A DNA stretch of 64,000 nt, taken from assembly GCF_021049285.1 (NCBI RefSeq), contig NZ_CP088017.1, positions 3,731,380-3,795,379 of the forward strand, read 5' to 3'. Numbering within the stretch: the stretch's first letter is position 1; every line of letters starts with the position of its first letter. Origin of the DNA: Ruania halotolerans (GTDB lineage: Bacteria > Actinomycetota > Actinomycetes > Actinomycetales > Beutenbergiaceae). Both the position numbers and the translations under genes were made by a program. The notes below the pieces were generated by a model, which worked only from the letters and a program-made list of their open reading frames with translations, did not search any database and had not been told where the DNA came from. This document shows positions 1-10,065 of the stretch, one piece after another.

Positions 1-1
1 A

Positions 2-154
2 TCCGACCCGGACGAGGCGACCGGCTTGGACGGTGCGCTGAAGACCCTTGCCGGGCAACCGTTCGGTACGGCGCTGCTGCTTGCGGTCGCCGTCGGCTTG
101 ATCCTGTACGGCGTGTACAGCATCGCGCGGGCTCGCTACGCGCGGATGGACTGA
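2..154 (+). CDS. C-terminal end of a DUF1206-type membrane protein (partial)
   Basis: Only the last 50 residues lie in the window; the gene enters from the left edge. The visible part reads GLDGALKTLAGQPFG, then one hydrophobic helix (about 20 residues, LLLAVAVGLILYGVYSI) and a basic tail RARYARMD. This matches the repeated unit of DUF1206 proteins, six-helix actinobacterial membrane proteins of unknown function that end in a GxxxYxxxRARYxRM pattern. The assignment rests on that short tail alone. The 107 bases that follow, up to the next gene, hold no recognised feature. Confidence 0.6.
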   Translation, partial: SDPDEATGLDGALKTLAGQPFGTALLLAVAVGLILYGVYSIARARYARMD

Positions 155-261
155 AGCGGTAGACACATCGCCTCTCTGGCAGCGCGCTCCCTCACCCATA
201 CGGGCTCGGGCACGAGAACCTGCTGCGCGCCTCGGCATAGGCGTGGAACGAGTACACCCGC

Positions 262-1533
262 TCAGGCGCCGAGCAACGCCAACGGGACCACGGCGATTCC
301 GTCCGATCGGCGATAGGCACGCGGGCCGGTCGTGAGCACCACCAGATCTACGACATCGTCACCGAGCCGATCACGCAGCCACAGCAGGTGCCGGACATCG
401 TCATCTCGCACCGCTGCAGCGAGCTTCACCTCGATCCCGAGCACCTGCCCTTCGGGCCCCTCGACGACGAGATCGACCTCATGGTCACCATTGCGGGTGC
501 GCAGGTGGCCCACCCGAGCTTCGGCGGCTTGTGCAGCGACGCGGACGGTGAGCGTCGCGAGCGACTCCAGCAGTGGCCCGGCCATCGGCGCTCCGGTAGG
601 CAACCCGAGTGCGCGGGCTGACAAGTTGAGCAGCCGGGCGGCAAGCGCCGGATCTGCGAGCTGGTGCTTCGGCGCCTGCTGCAACCGCGAGATCGGGTTG
701 CGCGCGGGGCTCCATCCGGGCACCGGATCGAGGAGCCAGAGCTGAGTCAGGTGGTCGCGGTAGGCAATAGTGGTCGTCTTCGCCGGGTGCACACCATCAC
801 CAGTCGTGGTGGCGTCCAGCAGGCGTGCGTAGGACGTCGAGGTGGACGAGACGGCGGCGTACGCTGCCAACCATCGGCGCAGCGTCTCCGGACGGCGCAC
901 CGATACTCCGTGCTCCGGTAGGTCCCGGTGGATCACCTGCTGCAGGTAGGCATCGAGAAGTCGGCGTCGATACGCGGGAGCATGCCGGTATACGCCCGGG
1001 AATCCGCTCGCTTCGACGGCTTCGAGGTACTTGTCGGCCTGCCACGTGGTCTGTCCGGTGATGGGATCGGCCCTCCCGTCGAGCAACGCGGCCAGGCTGA
1101 CGGTCGACCGCTCGAAGCCACGCTCATAGAGGGCCAGCGGCCGCATCCGCAGCGACAGGATCCGCCCCGCACCCGAATGCGTGTCCACCCCGGCTGCCGG
1201 TGTCGCGCTGCCGGTCAGGAGAAACCTATCGGCCGGGGAACCCGCGTCGACGCTGCGCCGCACGGAGTCCCACACGGCTGGATACCGCTGCCACTCGTCG
1301 ATCAGCACAGTGCCCTCGGACATCCGGAAACGGGGATCCGCGGCGACGCCGGCGACGTGGTCGTCGTTGTCCAAGAACCACGCGGTCCTCGCTCGTCGGG
1401 CAGCGGTCTCCGTCTTCCCGACGCCCTTCACTCCCTCGATTGCGATGGCAGGCGCGACGGCGAGCAGTTCGTCGAGTTCGACGTCCACGGTGCGCGGGAG
1501 ATACCCGTGCGCAATCCCATTTTCACTGGTCAC
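262..1533 (-). CDS. AAA ATPase with C-terminal DUF4143 domain
   Basis: A 423-residue protein of the AAA_14/DUF4143 type. Walker A is GVKGVGKT at residues 34-41, Walker B VLIDE at 76-80, and a sensor-like stretch RFLLTGSA lies at 103-110. The C-terminal half (about 200-400) carries the DUF4143 region, including an ExxLGIEVK-like segment resembling a nuclease-fold core (VLGIEVKLAAAV). Proteins of this family are widespread, often single and mobile between genomes; their role is unsettled, and toxin-antitoxin-like or DNA-related functions have been proposed. The gene stands alone, convergent with the partial gene before it. Confidence 0.85.
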   Translation of the reverse strand: MTSENGIAHGYLPRTVDVELDELLAVAPAIAIEGVKGVGKTETAARRARTAWFLDNDDHVAGVAADPRFRMSEGTVLIDEWQRYPAVWDSVRRSVDAGSPADRFLLTGSATPAAGVDTHSGAGRILSLRMRPLALYERGFERSTVSLAALLDGRADPITGQTTWQADKYLEAVEASGFPGVYRHAPAYRRRLLDAYLQQVIHRDLPEHGVSVRRPETLRRWLAAYAAVSSTSTSYARLLDATTTGDGVHPAKTTTIAYRDHLTQLWLLDPVPGWSPARNPISRLQQAPKHQLADPALAARLLNLSARALGLPTGAPMAGPLLESLATLTVRVAAQAAEARVGHLRTRNGDHEVDLVVEGPEGQVLGIEVKLAAAVRDDDVRHLLWLRDRLGDDVVDLVVLTTGPRAYRRSDGIAVVPLALLGA

Positions 1534-1674
1534 CGTCGTTAGGCGACCGTTAGCAGCACCTGAACGCTACCTTTAGCACGTTCCCTACGCTACCTTGAGC
1601 CGCTTCAACCGGACCCAAACATCGGCCTCAAAGGGATGGTGGGTCGAGTCGTGGACCCTCAGCGGGTGAGCGCC

Positions 1675-3135
1675 TCATGGCACCGGGGCGCACCGGTCCG
1701 CCCAGGGCAGCGCCTCCTCCAGCACAGCCGAGAGGCCGAGCAGCCGCTCTTCCCCACCCAGCCCCGCACCGAGGGCCACACCGAACGGGAGCACCGGGCC
1801 GCCGTCGGGCCCCTCATCGACAGCAGCCCAATGCACCGGCAGGGAGATCGCCGGCCAGCCGAGGATGTTCCAGGTGCTGGTCCACGGAGTGAAAGCGCAT
1901 TGCGCCCAGAAATCGGCTTCGGGGTCGGCATCGTTGCGGATCGAACCGATCGGTGCGGGCGGCTGAGCCAGGGTCGGCATGCAGATCACGTCGAAGTCCG
2001 CCCAGGCGGCCGCGGTCTCCCGGGTGAGTTGCTGGCCGGCGCTGATCGCCGACGCATACGCGAGTCCGCTCACGCCGCGCCCACGCTCGCGCATCCACCG
2101 GGTCAGCGGGACCAGCAGGTGCTCGGCCTCCTCGGGGATCGGGGCGCTGGCCGCCATCACCGACCACACGTCCAGGAACGGGTGCCACTTCTCGGCCGCG
2201 AACGGCACCGGCGCCTCGCTCACGTGGTGGCCGAGCTCGTCGAGCACCCGGGCGGTCCTCTCGACGGCGGCCCTCGCTTGGGGGTGGACAGGTGCCTCGG
2301 GCGTGATGATGGGGGTGGTGAGCAGGCCGATGCGCAGGCCGGTCTCACGGCGCTGGCACGCATCCAGGAATGTGGTGCGCGGACCGGGCAGAGATGCAGT
2401 GTCACCCGGCCATGGTGGGCTGAGCACATCGAGGGCTAGTGCGGTGTCGCGCACGTCCCGGGTCAGCACGCCTTGCGTGGCCAGAGCTGCGCCGTCCACT
2501 CCGAGCGGTCCATTCGAGATTCGCCCGCGGCTGGCCTTGAGCCCGACGAGCCCGCACGCACTGGCGGGGATCCGGATGGAGCCACCGCCGTCGCTGCCGT
2601 GGGCGATGGGGACGATCCTGGAGGCGACTGCTGCCGCGGCACCACCGGAGGAGCCACCGGCGGAGCGGGTCAGGTCCCATGGGGTGCGCGCCGGGGGTGC
2701 GATCTCGGGTTCGGTGTAGCAGGGCAGACCGATCTCGGGGGTGTTGGTCTTGGCGACCATGAGGGTGCCGGCGTCGCGGAAGCGGGTGACCACGCCGTCG
2801 TCGGCGGGTGGCACTAACCCGTCCAATGCGGCACTCCCGGCTCGCATCGGCACCCCGGCCACCATCGCCAGATCCTTGATCGGCAGGGGAACGCCGAGTA
2901 GCGGCGGGAGAGCGGCGAGCGCATCCGGATCGGTGCCGGCCTCCTCGAGGAGGCGCGTGGCGTCGTCGGCCTGGGCCCTGGCGAGCTCGGGAGCGCCGGT
3001 CACGAAGGCGCCGACCTGCTCCCCAAGCGCCTCCATCCGGGTCTCGGTATGGGTGAGCACCTCAGTTGGTGAGGTCTGCCGGGATCGGATCGCGGCGGCG
3101 AGTTCGCGGGCGCTCAGATCGTGCAGATCGGCCAT
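1675..3135 (-). CDS. Amidase (amidase-signature family)
   Basis: A 486-residue amidase-signature hydrolase, expected to cleave a carboxamide to acid and ammonia in the cytoplasm. The Ser-cisSer-Lys triad is visible: Lys87 in GVPLPIKD, Ser162 in the GGSSGG stretch, and nucleophile Ser186 in GSDGGGSIRIP. Length is normal for the family. It could be a stand-alone amidase acting on small aliphatic or aromatic amides. GatA is unlikely because gatB and gatC are absent nearby. The substrate cannot be predicted. The gene is monocistronic, with a small membrane protein 29 bases upstream on the same strand. Confidence 0.88.
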   Translation of the reverse strand: MADLHDLSARELAAAIRSRQTSPTEVLTHTETRMEALGEQVGAFVTGAPELARAQADDATRLLEEAGTDPDALAALPPLLGVPLPIKDLAMVAGVPMRAGSAALDGLVPPADDGVVTRFRDAGTLMVAKTNTPEIGLPCYTEPEIAPPARTPWDLTRSAGGSSGGAAAAVASRIVPIAHGSDGGGSIRIPASACGLVGLKASRGRISNGPLGVDGAALATQGVLTRDVRDTALALDVLSPPWPGDTASLPGPRTTFLDACQRRETGLRIGLLTTPIITPEAPVHPQARAAVERTARVLDELGHHVSEAPVPFAAEKWHPFLDVWSVMAASAPIPEEAEHLLVPLTRWMRERGRGVSGLAYASAISAGQQLTRETAAAWADFDVICMPTLAQPPAPIGSIRNDADPEADFWAQCAFTPWTSTWNILGWPAISLPVHWAAVDEGPDGGPVLPFGVALGAGLGGEERLLGLSAVLEEALPWADRCAPVP

Positions 3136-3164
3136 GGTCCGACCCTACGCCCCGGCTCGCCGTC

Positions 3165-3842
3165 TCAGGCGCGGCCCTGTTCGCCACGCCTCGGCGGCTG
3201 GCCGGCGTACCCGGGCGGAACTGCAGCACGGGCACGGGATCGCAGGTGCCACCAGATCACCCCGGCGAGCGTCATCGCGGTTCCGGCAACTCCCAGGCCG
3301 ATCGCGGCGAACACCCCGAACACGGTGCCGAACACCCCTGTGAAGAATGCGGGCAGGTCGTCACCCTCAGCGATCACCACAGTGGCCCACGGGGTCACCC
3401 CTGGATCCGCGAGGGTCGGGACGTCCACGGTGTACTCTCCGGCACCTGATGTGCGGAAAGTATGCACAATGTGTGCGCCCACTCCGTTCGAGGAACTGGA
3501 GCCCGATGGCCCCGCAGTCGAGCGCACCGTCTCACCACTGACACCGGTGACGCTCACCGCTGCGCTCAGCGCGACGCCGTCGGCGTGGCTGGGGTGCGCG
3601 AGATAGACCGCGTAGGTCGTGTCGGCGCTCAATGGGAGCGTGACCGAGCCGGGAACGTCGGTGCCACCGACAGCCTCGGGGCCAGGGGCGCCGTCGGCAC
3701 CCACAACGCCCAACGGGAGGACGGACAGGAACAGCCGCACCACCACCACGATCACGACGATCGCGCAGGCCAGGACCACAGCACCGGAGAAGGTGAGGAT
3801 CTTGGGCCCGGTGGTGGAGGTTGTGGCCGGTGGAGCAGGCAT
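3165..3842 (-). CDS. Two-helix membrane protein of unknown function
   Basis: The ATG at 3842 is preferred because a GAGGG ribosome site lies 8 bases upstream; this gives 225 residues. A strongly hydrophobic helix near the N terminus (about residues 15-38) is followed by an extracytoplasmic segment of about 120 residues rich in Ser, Thr, Gly and Val, then a second helix with small residues ([20 protein letters not shown]) and a basic proline-rich tail. No catalytic motif is seen. It lies divergent from tdh and just upstream of the amidase. Function unknown. Confidence 0.6.
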   Translation of the reverse strand: MPAPPATTSTTGPKILTFSGAVVLACAIVVIVVVVRLFLSVLPLGVVGADGAPGPEAVGGTDVPGSVTLPLSADTTYAVYLAHPSHADGVALSAAVSVTGVSGETVRSTAGPSGSSSSNGVGAHIVHTFRTSGAGEYTVDVPTLADPGVTPWATVVIAEGDDLPAFFTGVFGTVFGVFAAIGLGVAGTAMTLAGVIWWHLRSRARAAVPPGYAGQPPRRGEQGRA

Positions 3843-3917
3843 CGACATGACCCTCACGCTAGTGGCGCCCATGGCTCGTGCAATGGACAGCCCTCCCCCG
3901 TGTCAGCCGCTCACCTT

Positions 3918-3934
3918 GATAGCGTTCCACTATC
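3918..3934. promoter_or_regulatory. Candidate operator upstream of tdh
   Basis: GATAG-N7-CTATC forms an inverted repeat in the short region between the divergent membrane-protein gene and tdh, about 30 bases before the tdh start. It overlaps a second imperfect dyad, GTTCCA/TGGAC, reminiscent of IclR-type sites. No regulator gene is adjacent, so its use is conjecture. Confidence 0.3.
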
Positions 3935-3963
3935 TGGACACCTACCGGAGGAATCCCACCAGC

Positions 3964-5019
3964 ATGAAGGCCCTGTACAAGGCCGGCCCGCACCCCGGGC
4001 TGGAGCTCGTGGACCGACCCGAACCTGAGCCGGGCACCGGCGAGGTGAAAATCCGGGTGCACACCACCGGGATCTGCGGCACCGACCTGCACATCCTCGA
4101 CTGGGACCCATGGGCGGCCTCGATGGTGCCGGCGCCGCTGATTCCCGGGCACGAGTTCTACGGCGAGGTGGTGGCCATCGGGGACATGGTGCACGACGTC
4201 ACCGTCGGCGAGCTGGTCTCCGGTGAGGGCCACATCGTGTGCGGGATGTGCCGCAACTGCCGGGCCGGACGCCGTCAGCTGTGCATCCGCACGATCAGTG
4301 TGGGCGTGCAACGCGACGGAGCGTTCGCCGAGTACGTGGTGATTCCTCAAGAGAACGTCTGGTCGCACACCCGTGAGGGCGGGCATACCGTCAGCCCGGA
4401 ACTGGGCGCGATCTTTGACCCGTTCGGCAACGCCGTGCACACCGCGTTGAAATTCCCCGTGGTCGGGGAGGACGTGCTGATCACCGGTGCCGGACCGATC
4501 GGGTTGATGGCGGCAGCCGTGGTGCGCCACGCCGGCGCCCGGTACGTCGCAATCACCGACGTCTCCCCCGAACGGCTCACGATCGCCGAGCGCATGGGTG
4601 TGGATCTGGCACTGAACGTCAGCGGCACCCCGGTGGACCGCGCCCAGGAAGTGCTGCAGTTGCGCGAGGGGTTCGACGTGGGGCTGGAGATGTCCGGGCA
4701 CCCGAGCGCGCTGCCGGAGATGATCCGGGTGATGAACCACGGCGGGAAGATCGCGCTGCTCGGGCTCCCGAGCGAGTCCATCGATCTGGACTGGTCCCTG
4801 GTGGTCACGCAGATGCTCACATTGCAGGGCATCTACGGGCGGGAGATGTTCGAGACCTGGAACGCGATGAGTTCGATGTTGCAGACCAGCGACTGGCTGC
4901 TCGAGGCGGTCACCTCGGTGGTGACCGATCGTGTGCCGGCGCGCGAGTGGGAGTCGGCCTTCGCGGCCGCGACGTCCGGTTCTCGCGGCAAGGTCGTGCT
5001 CGACTGGACGAACCTCTAG
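3964..5019 (+). CDS. tdh: L-threonine 3-dehydrogenase
   Basis: Oxidises L-threonine with NAD+ to 2-amino-3-ketobutyrate, the first step of threonine breakdown to glycine and acetyl-CoA. The ATG at 3964 follows a CGGAGGA ribosome site; an open frame upstream is not part of the gene. The 351-residue protein is a zinc medium-chain dehydrogenase: catalytic zinc ligands Cys38 (TGICGTD), His63 and Glu64 (PGHEF), structural zinc cysteines 93, 96, 99 and 107 ([15 protein letters not shown]), and the Rossmann glycine motif GAGPIGL. The partner enzyme kbl begins 12 bases after the stop, so the two form an operon and the unstable intermediate is used at once. Confidence 0.95.
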   Translation: MKALYKAGPHPGLELVDRPEPEPGTGEVKIRVHTTGICGTDLHILDWDPWAASMVPAPLIPGHEFYGEVVAIGDMVHDVTVGELVSGEGHIVCGMCRNCRAGRRQLCIRTISVGVQRDGAFAEYVVIPQENVWSHTREGGHTVSPELGAIFDPFGNAVHTALKFPVVGEDVLITGAGPIGLMAAAVVRHAGARYVAITDVSPERLTIAERMGVDLALNVSGTPVDRAQEVLQLREGFDVGLEMSGHPSALPEMIRVMNHGGKIALLGLPSESIDLDWSLVVTQMLTLQGIYGREMFETWNAMSSMLQTSDWLLEAVTSVVTDRVPAREWESAFAAATSGSRGKVVLDWTNL

Positions 5020-5031
5020 GAAGGAGCACGA

Positions 5032-6267
5032 ATGTACTCGATTGCCGATGACTTGCGCGCGGAGTTGGACGAGATCCGCGAAGGTGGCCTGTACAAGCAG
5101 GAGCGTGCGATCTCCTCACCACAGTCCGCGCACGTGCTCACAGGACCCCCCGACGGCGGTCCTGCCGCGGGTAAGCCGAGCCCACCGGCCGAGGTGCTGA
5201 ACTTCTGCGCGAACAATTACCTGGGCCTGGCCGGCCACCCCGAGATCCTGGCCGCGGCGCACCGGGCGCTGGACGAGCGAGGATTCGGAATGGCCTCGGT
5301 GCGGTTCATCTGCGGTACGCAGGATCTGCACCTGGAGTTGGAGCGGCGGGTCTCGGAGTTCCTTCGCACCGACGCCACGATCCTGTTCGGTTCCTGTTTC
5401 GATGCGAACGGCGGGGTGTTCGAGACCCTCCTGGGACCAGAGGACGCGGTGATCTCGGACGAGTTGAACCACGCCTCGATCATCGATGGCATCCGGTTGT
5501 GCAAAGCGACCCGGTACCGGTACGCGAACCGGGACATGGCCGACCTGGAGGCTCGTCTGGCGCAAGCACGCGCGGCGGGTGCACGGCGGATCCTGGTGGT
5601 GACCGATGGTGTGTTCTCGATGGACGGCTACCTCGCCCCGCTCGAACGGATCTGCGACCTGGCCGAGCAGCACGGGGCGCTGGTGATGGTGGACGACTCC
5701 CACGCCGTCGGCTTCATGGGCGACACAGGCGCCGGCACACCGGAGCACACCGGCGTGGCCGACCGGGTGGATATCCTCACCGGCACGTTCGGCAAGGCCC
5801 TCGGCGGGGCCTCGGGCGGGTACGTCTCCGGCCGAGCGGAGATCGTGGAGTTGCTACGCCAGCGCGCCCGCCCGTACCTGTTCTCGAACTCCGTGGCACC
5901 GCCGATCGTGGCCGCCACACTCACCGCATTGGACCTGGTGGCCGGTGCCCGCGGGTTGCGCGAACAGCTCACCTCGAACGCCCACCTGTTCCGCGAGCGC
6001 ATGACGGCGGAGGGCTTCGATCTGCTGCCCGGTGAGCACGCCATCGTGCCGGTAATGTTCGGCGATGCCGCCATGGCCGTCCAGGTGGCGGACGCCATGC
6101 TCGCCCGCGGGGTGTACGTGACGGCGTTCAGCTATCCGGTGGTGCCTCGTGGCAAGGCCCGGATCCGGGTGCAACTGTCCGCAGCGCACGCTGCTGAGGA
6201 CATCGAGGCATGCGTGGCCGCGTTCGTGGCCGCTCGGAACGAGGTCAGTCCTCCAGGACGAAGGTGA
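5032..6267 (+). CDS. kbl: 2-amino-3-ketobutyrate CoA ligase (glycine C-acetyltransferase)
   Basis: PLP enzyme that splits 2-amino-3-ketobutyrate with CoA into glycine and acetyl-CoA, completing the Tdh pathway. The 411-residue alpha-oxoamine synthase shows the PLP lysine Lys255 in GTFGKALGG, the Asp221-x2-His224 pair in VDDSHAVG, and the family signature [10 protein letters not shown]. Length is normal (about 400), with a slightly long insert near residues 35-50. An AGGAGC ribosome site precedes the ATG. Its last 23 bases overlap the 3' end of the dodecin gene on the opposite strand. Confidence 0.95.
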   Translation: MYSIADDLRAELDEIREGGLYKQERAISSPQSAHVLTGPPDGGPAAGKPSPPAEVLNFCANNYLGLAGHPEILAAAHRALDERGFGMASVRFICGTQDLHLELERRVSEFLRTDATILFGSCFDANGGVFETLLGPEDAVISDELNHASIIDGIRLCKATRYRYANRDMADLEARLAQARAAGARRILVVTDGVFSMDGYLAPLERICDLAEQHGALVMVDDSHAVGFMGDTGAGTPEHTGVADRVDILTGTFGKALGGASGGYVSGRAEIVELLRQRARPYLFSNSVAPPIVAATLTALDLVAGARGLREQLTSNAHLFRERMTAEGFDLLPGEHAIVPVMFGDAAMAVQVADAMLARGVYVTAFSYPVVPRGKARIRVQLSAAHAAEDIEACVAAFVAARNEVSPPGRR

Positions 6268-6454
6268 CTTCCAGGACCACCTGGTAGGCGGTGATCTTCC
6301 CGTCGGTCACCTCGACCTTCTGCTCCTTGACCCATGCTCCGGAGACGTGACGCAGCGTAGCCGCCGCGCGCGCGACACCCGCATTCACGGCGTCCTCGAA
6401 GCTCACATCAGAGCGTGCACTGACGGTGGTGATACGACCAACTGATGCAGACAT
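6245..6454 (-). CDS. Dodecin family flavin-binding protein
   Basis: A 69-residue protein starting [15 protein letters not shown]. It matches dodecin, the small beta-alpha-beta-beta protein that forms hollow dodecamers and stores riboflavin, lumichrome or FMN. The pattern [28 protein letters not shown] followed by [16 protein letters not shown] (quoted with family spacing intact) covers the single helix and the last two strands. The expected aromatic stacking residue is the Trp of GAWVKEQ. An in-frame ATG five codons earlier exists, but MSAS gives the usual length. It is convergent with kbl and the coding ends overlap by 23 bases. Confidence 0.85.
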   Translation of the reverse strand: MSASVGRITTVSARSDVSFEDAVNAGVARAAATLRHVSGAWVKEQKVEVTDGKITAYQVVLEVTFVLED

Positions 6455-6591
6455 TCGTAGCCTCCTCATCGAGTGGTGCTGCTGCAGGGTGCAGCCTCGC
6501 CATCGTCACCCAGCCCTGACGGCTCTGCAACCGATGAGTTCTGCGGGCGCCGCCGGTCTACCCAGTGACCCTCCCATCGAAAGGAACGCTC

Positions 6592-7179
6592 ATGATCGAT
6601 CTCACCCCCACCACCGCCCGGACCGCGGCACTGGCCGCCAACGTCGATGACAGCCAGCTGAGTGACCCCACGCCGATAGACGCTCCCGTGTCTCAGTTGT
6701 TGCACCACCTGCTCGGCCTGACCGTGGCGTTCCACGACGCCGCGGCGAAGATCGAGGGCCCGACCACGAACACCCCGCCCGCGCCGACGACTGGCCCGTT
6801 GCCGGACGGGTGGCGCGATCTCCTGGCCCAACGGCTTGCCGAACTGGGCGCGGCCTGGCAGGACCCAGCAGCCTGGGACGGGATGACCATGGCCGGCGGA
6901 GTCCGGTTCCCGGCCGAGGTGTGCGGACTCGTGGCCATGGACGAGGTGCTCCTGCACGGCTGGGACCTGGCCGTGGCGACCGGGCAGGCCTATCAGCCCA
7001 GCAGGGAAGAACTCGAAGCGATCCTGCCGATCGTCACGCCGAACCCCGACCCTGAGGCGGCGGCCGCCGAACGCGAGGGGATGTTCGGGGAACCCGTGAC
7101 CGTCCGCGAGGACGCGCCGTTGCTTGACCGCGTGCTCGGCCTCGCCGGGCGCGACCCAGCTTGGTCAGCCGCTGGCTGA
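6592..7179 (+). CDS. TIGR03086-type DinB/maleylpyruvate-isomerase-like protein
   Basis: A 195-residue protein with an AAAGGA site before the ATG at 6592. It resembles the TIGR03086 family: the DinB-like helical fold shared with mycothiol-dependent maleylpyruvate isomerase. Diagnostic stretches are PVSQLLHHLLGLTVAFHDAA near residue 35 and LHGWDLAVATGQ near residue 120, which carries the conserved HxWDLAxATG signature. The usual HVLAH metal-ligand motif near the N terminus is weak. Two more relatives lie at 10156 and 29744. A thiol-transfer or detoxification role with mycothiol is inferred from the family only. Confidence 0.75.
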   Translation: MIDLTPTTARTAALAANVDDSQLSDPTPIDAPVSQLLHHLLGLTVAFHDAAAKIEGPTTNTPPAPTTGPLPDGWRDLLAQRLAELGAAWQDPAAWDGMTMAGGVRFPAEVCGLVAMDEVLLHGWDLAVATGQAYQPSREELEAILPIVTPNPDPEAAAAEREGMFGEPVTVREDAPLLDRVLGLAGRDPAWSAAG

Positions 7180-7240
7180 GGAGGCGGTCCCGGCTCGGAA
7201 CCGGGCGCGGTCGCGAGCGGTTCGGCCCTACCCTGGGTCG

Positions 7241-7777
7241 ATGTCCGTAGTCTTCGTCGGCGCGAACCCCATCGTGGTGCTGAAGAATGCCGAGAACGCG
7301 ACCACCGCCGTCGCCTCGGTCTGGGTGTCCGACTGGTCCACCCACGGCGTGGGCGCCGCCCTGGTGTTGTGGTCCAGCGGCCGGGTGCGCCTCCTCGGCG
7401 AGAAGGCGCCCCTGGCACGATGGCTGGAGCGCGACTTCACCCGGTACTTCCCCGAGGTCGCCGGGCTGGCATGGCCCGAGCCCGACGTCGAGGAGGTGCC
7501 CGTCCAGGTCGACCTGGATCTCAGCTCCCTGCACGCCTGCGCCGGGGACATCGTGATCCGAGCCGACGGCATCCTGGACCGGCGTGCGTTCAGCACCGAC
7601 TCCTTCGACCTGGGCGGGACGCCGCATGCCCTCTCCCTGGTGCTGGCCCCGGCGGCGCGGGGCAGCATCTGCGTGGCCGGGGCACCGCTTCCCGGGCAGG
7701 TGGTGAGCGATCCGACTGCTGAGCGCCCCACCTCCTCGGCGTTCCTCACCGCAGCGGAGGTCTGGTCCCGTTCCTAG
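7241..7777 (+). CDS. Conserved-looking hypothetical protein
   Basis: A 178-residue protein beginning MSVVFVGANPIVVLKN. I do not recognise the family. It is soluble, beta-rich and acidic, with a WxxDWxTHGVGAALVLW-like stretch near residues 27-43, a central Pro/Glu/Val-rich segment and no signal peptide or membrane helix. Codon use matches real genes here, and no opposite-strand gene competes. It sits 61 bases after the TIGR03086 gene on the same strand, so co-transcription is possible. Confidence 0.55.
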   Translation: MSVVFVGANPIVVLKNAENATTAVASVWVSDWSTHGVGAALVLWSSGRVRLLGEKAPLARWLERDFTRYFPEVAGLAWPEPDVEEVPVQVDLDLSSLHACAGDIVIRADGILDRRAFSTDSFDLGGTPHALSLVLAPAARGSICVAGAPLPGQVVSDPTAERPTSSAFLTAAEVWSRS

Positions 7778-7987
7778 GTCGGCCGCGTCGTCCCGTGGGT
7801 GCGATGTTCACAGGCAGTCCTCACTGCTGCCAACTCGTCCGCAGGTGGTCGCACGAAGGGTGAACACGCAGCTCGCCGGCCACATGCGCACATACCGACT
7901 CCAGGGGGTCGGTGGTTCAGCGGGAAGGGCGCCGCGGTCCGGGAGTGGGCACGTAGTCTGAGGTATCCCCGATTGGAAGGACGTGCG

Positions 7988-10042
7988 GTGACCGACCTCG
8001 CCCCCAAGGACCCTTACAGCTGGCTCGAGAACGTCGACGGTGAGGAGTCCCTGAACTGGGTTCGTGCCCGCAACGCCGAGCAGGCCGCCACCCTGGCCGG
8101 AACCCAGGAGTTCACGGCCACCCGGGACCGGATCCGCACCATCCTGGACTCCGACGAGAAGATCCCGGGTATCTCCAAGGTCGGTGAGTACTACTACAAC
8201 TTCTGGCGGGACGCCGGCCACGAACGTGGGATCTGGCGGCGCACCACCCTGGAGTCCTATCGCACCGATGCGCCGGAATGGGAGATCGTCCTCGACATCG
8301 ACGCACTGAACGAGGCCGAGGGTGAGAACTGGGTGTGGCACGGTGCGAGCGTGCTGCGCACCGGCCCGGACGCGTACCGCCTCGCGATCGTGGACCTTTC
8401 CCGCGGCGGCGCCGATGCGGACGTCTCCCGTGAGTTCGACCTGCAGAGGAAGACATTCGTCGACGGCGGGTTCTACCGTCCGGAATCGAAGGGCGGAACC
8501 TCCTGGATCGACTCCGACACTCTGTTCGTCTTCACCGACACCGGTGAAGGTTCGATGACCCCCTCGGGGTACCCCCGGATCGCCCGCCGGTGGCGGCGCG
8601 GCACTGCGGTGGAGCAGGCGGAGGTGGTCTACGAAGGTACCGATGAGGACATGTACATCGGTGCGGTGCACGACTCCACACCGGGTTTCGAGCGGGATTT
8701 CGTCTCCCGCGCGATCGCGTTCTACAACGACGAGCTGTATCTGCTCGGTGAGAATGACGACCTCACCCTGATCGAGGTGCCGAATTCGGCGAACGCCGGG
8801 GTGCACCGCGAATGGATCACCGTGGAACTACGCGAGGACTGGACGGTCGAGGACACCGACGGTCGGCGCACCTATCCCGGCGGCTCACTCCTCGCTCTCG
8901 GTTTTGACACGTTCCTGGCTGGTTCACGCGACTTCCACGTGCTGTACGAGCCCACACCCGGCATCTCCCTGGCGGACTACACCTGGACCAGGCACCACCT
9001 GGTGCTGAACATTCTTGACGACGTCAAGAGCCGACTGGTGGTTCTCACCCCTGACGGCGGCCGCTTCCGCTCCTCGGAGTTCGTCGGCGCCCCGCAGGTG
9101 GGCACCGTTCAGGTGGCGCCAGTGGATCTGCGCACGTCGGACGCCGTCTGGCTCTACGCCACGGACTTCCTCACCCCCACCACGCTGTCCATTGCCGAGA
9201 TCGGCTCCGAGCCGGAACCGTTGAAGGCGATGCCACAGTTCTTCGATCCGTCCGGCTTGATGATGGAGCAGCACTTCGCCACCTCCGACGACGGCACCCG
9301 GGTTCCGTACTTCCTGGTGCGCCCGGAAGGGCTCACGCTCGACGGGTCGAACCCGACCCTGCTCTACGGGTACGGCGGGTTCGAGATCTCCCTGACCCCC
9401 ACCTACTCCGGGGCCCTGGGGAGCGCATGGCTCGAGCGGGGTGGCGTGTACGTGCTGGCGAACATCCGTGGCGGTGGTGAGTACGGGCCCACATGGCACC
9501 AGGCGGCACTGAAGGAGAACCGGCATCGCGCGTACGAGGACATGGCCGCCGTGGCCAAGGATCTGGTGGCCCGCGGCGTGACCAGCGCCGAACATCTGGG
9601 CGTCCAGGGCGGTTCGAATGGCGGGCTACTGACTGGGAACATGCTCACGCAGTACCCGGATCTGTTCGGCGCCGTCGTGATCCAGGTGCCGTTGCTGGAC
9701 ATGAAGCGGTACTCGCACCTGCTCGCGGGAGCCTCCTGGATGGCCGAGTACGGCGATCCGGACGAGGACGACCAGTGGGAGTTCATCCGCACGTTCTCGC
9801 CCTATCACCTGTTCGACGCGGACGCCGACTACCCGCCGGTCCTGTTCACGACGTCAACTCGCGACGACCGGGTACACCCCGGGCACGCCAGGAAGATGGC
9901 AGCGCAGATGATCGCCGCCGGCAAGGATGTGACCTACTACGAGAACATCGAGGGCGGGCATGGCGGTGCGGCCACCAATGCGCAGGCTGCCCACATGAGC
10001 GCCCTGGCCTACCGGTTTCTCGCCGAGCGCCTGGGGCTCTGA
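7988..10042 (+). CDS. Prolyl oligopeptidase family serine peptidase (S9A)
   Basis: GTG start at 7988 with a GGAAGGA site; the open frame extends 63 codons further upstream, but that part lacks family similarity. The 684-residue protein has an N-terminal beta-propeller (about 70-400) that gates the active site and a C-terminal alpha/beta hydrolase. The triad is Ser543 in GGSNGG, Asp626 or Asp627 in STRDDRVHPGH and His658 in EGGHGG. The oxyanion-loop motif GYGGFEISLTP is present. No signal peptide is seen, so it should be a cytoplasmic endopeptidase acting on short peptides after proline or alanine. Monocistronic; a complex hairpin follows it. Confidence 0.9.
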   Translation: MTDLAPKDPYSWLENVDGEESLNWVRARNAEQAATLAGTQEFTATRDRIRTILDSDEKIPGISKVGEYYYNFWRDAGHERGIWRRTTLESYRTDAPEWEIVLDIDALNEAEGENWVWHGASVLRTGPDAYRLAIVDLSRGGADADVSREFDLQRKTFVDGGFYRPESKGGTSWIDSDTLFVFTDTGEGSMTPSGYPRIARRWRRGTAVEQAEVVYEGTDEDMYIGAVHDSTPGFERDFVSRAIAFYNDELYLLGENDDLTLIEVPNSANAGVHREWITVELREDWTVEDTDGRRTYPGGSLLALGFDTFLAGSRDFHVLYEPTPGISLADYTWTRHHLVLNILDDVKSRLVVLTPDGGRFRSSEFVGAPQVGTVQVAPVDLRTSDAVWLYATDFLTPTTLSIAEIGSEPEPLKAMPQFFDPSGLMMEQHFATSDDGTRVPYFLVRPEGLTLDGSNPTLLYGYGGFEISLTPTYSGALGSAWLERGGVYVLANIRGGGEYGPTWHQAALKENRHRAYEDMAAVAKDLVARGVTSAEHLGVQGGSNGGLLTGNMLTQYPDLFGAVVIQVPLLDMKRYSHLLAGASWMAEYGDPDEDDQWEFIRTFSPYHLFDADADYPPVLFTTSTRDDRVHPGHARKMAAQMIAAGKDVTYYENIEGGHGGAATNAQAAHMSALAYRFLAERLGL

Positions 10043-10065
10043 GGCGCGCATCCGTCCGCACCGTA

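Noticed and set aside
3619-3963. Upstream extension of the tdh reading frame
   Set aside because: The extension overlaps the divergent membrane-protein gene and has no similarity to Tdh; a strong ribosome site precedes the ATG at 3964.
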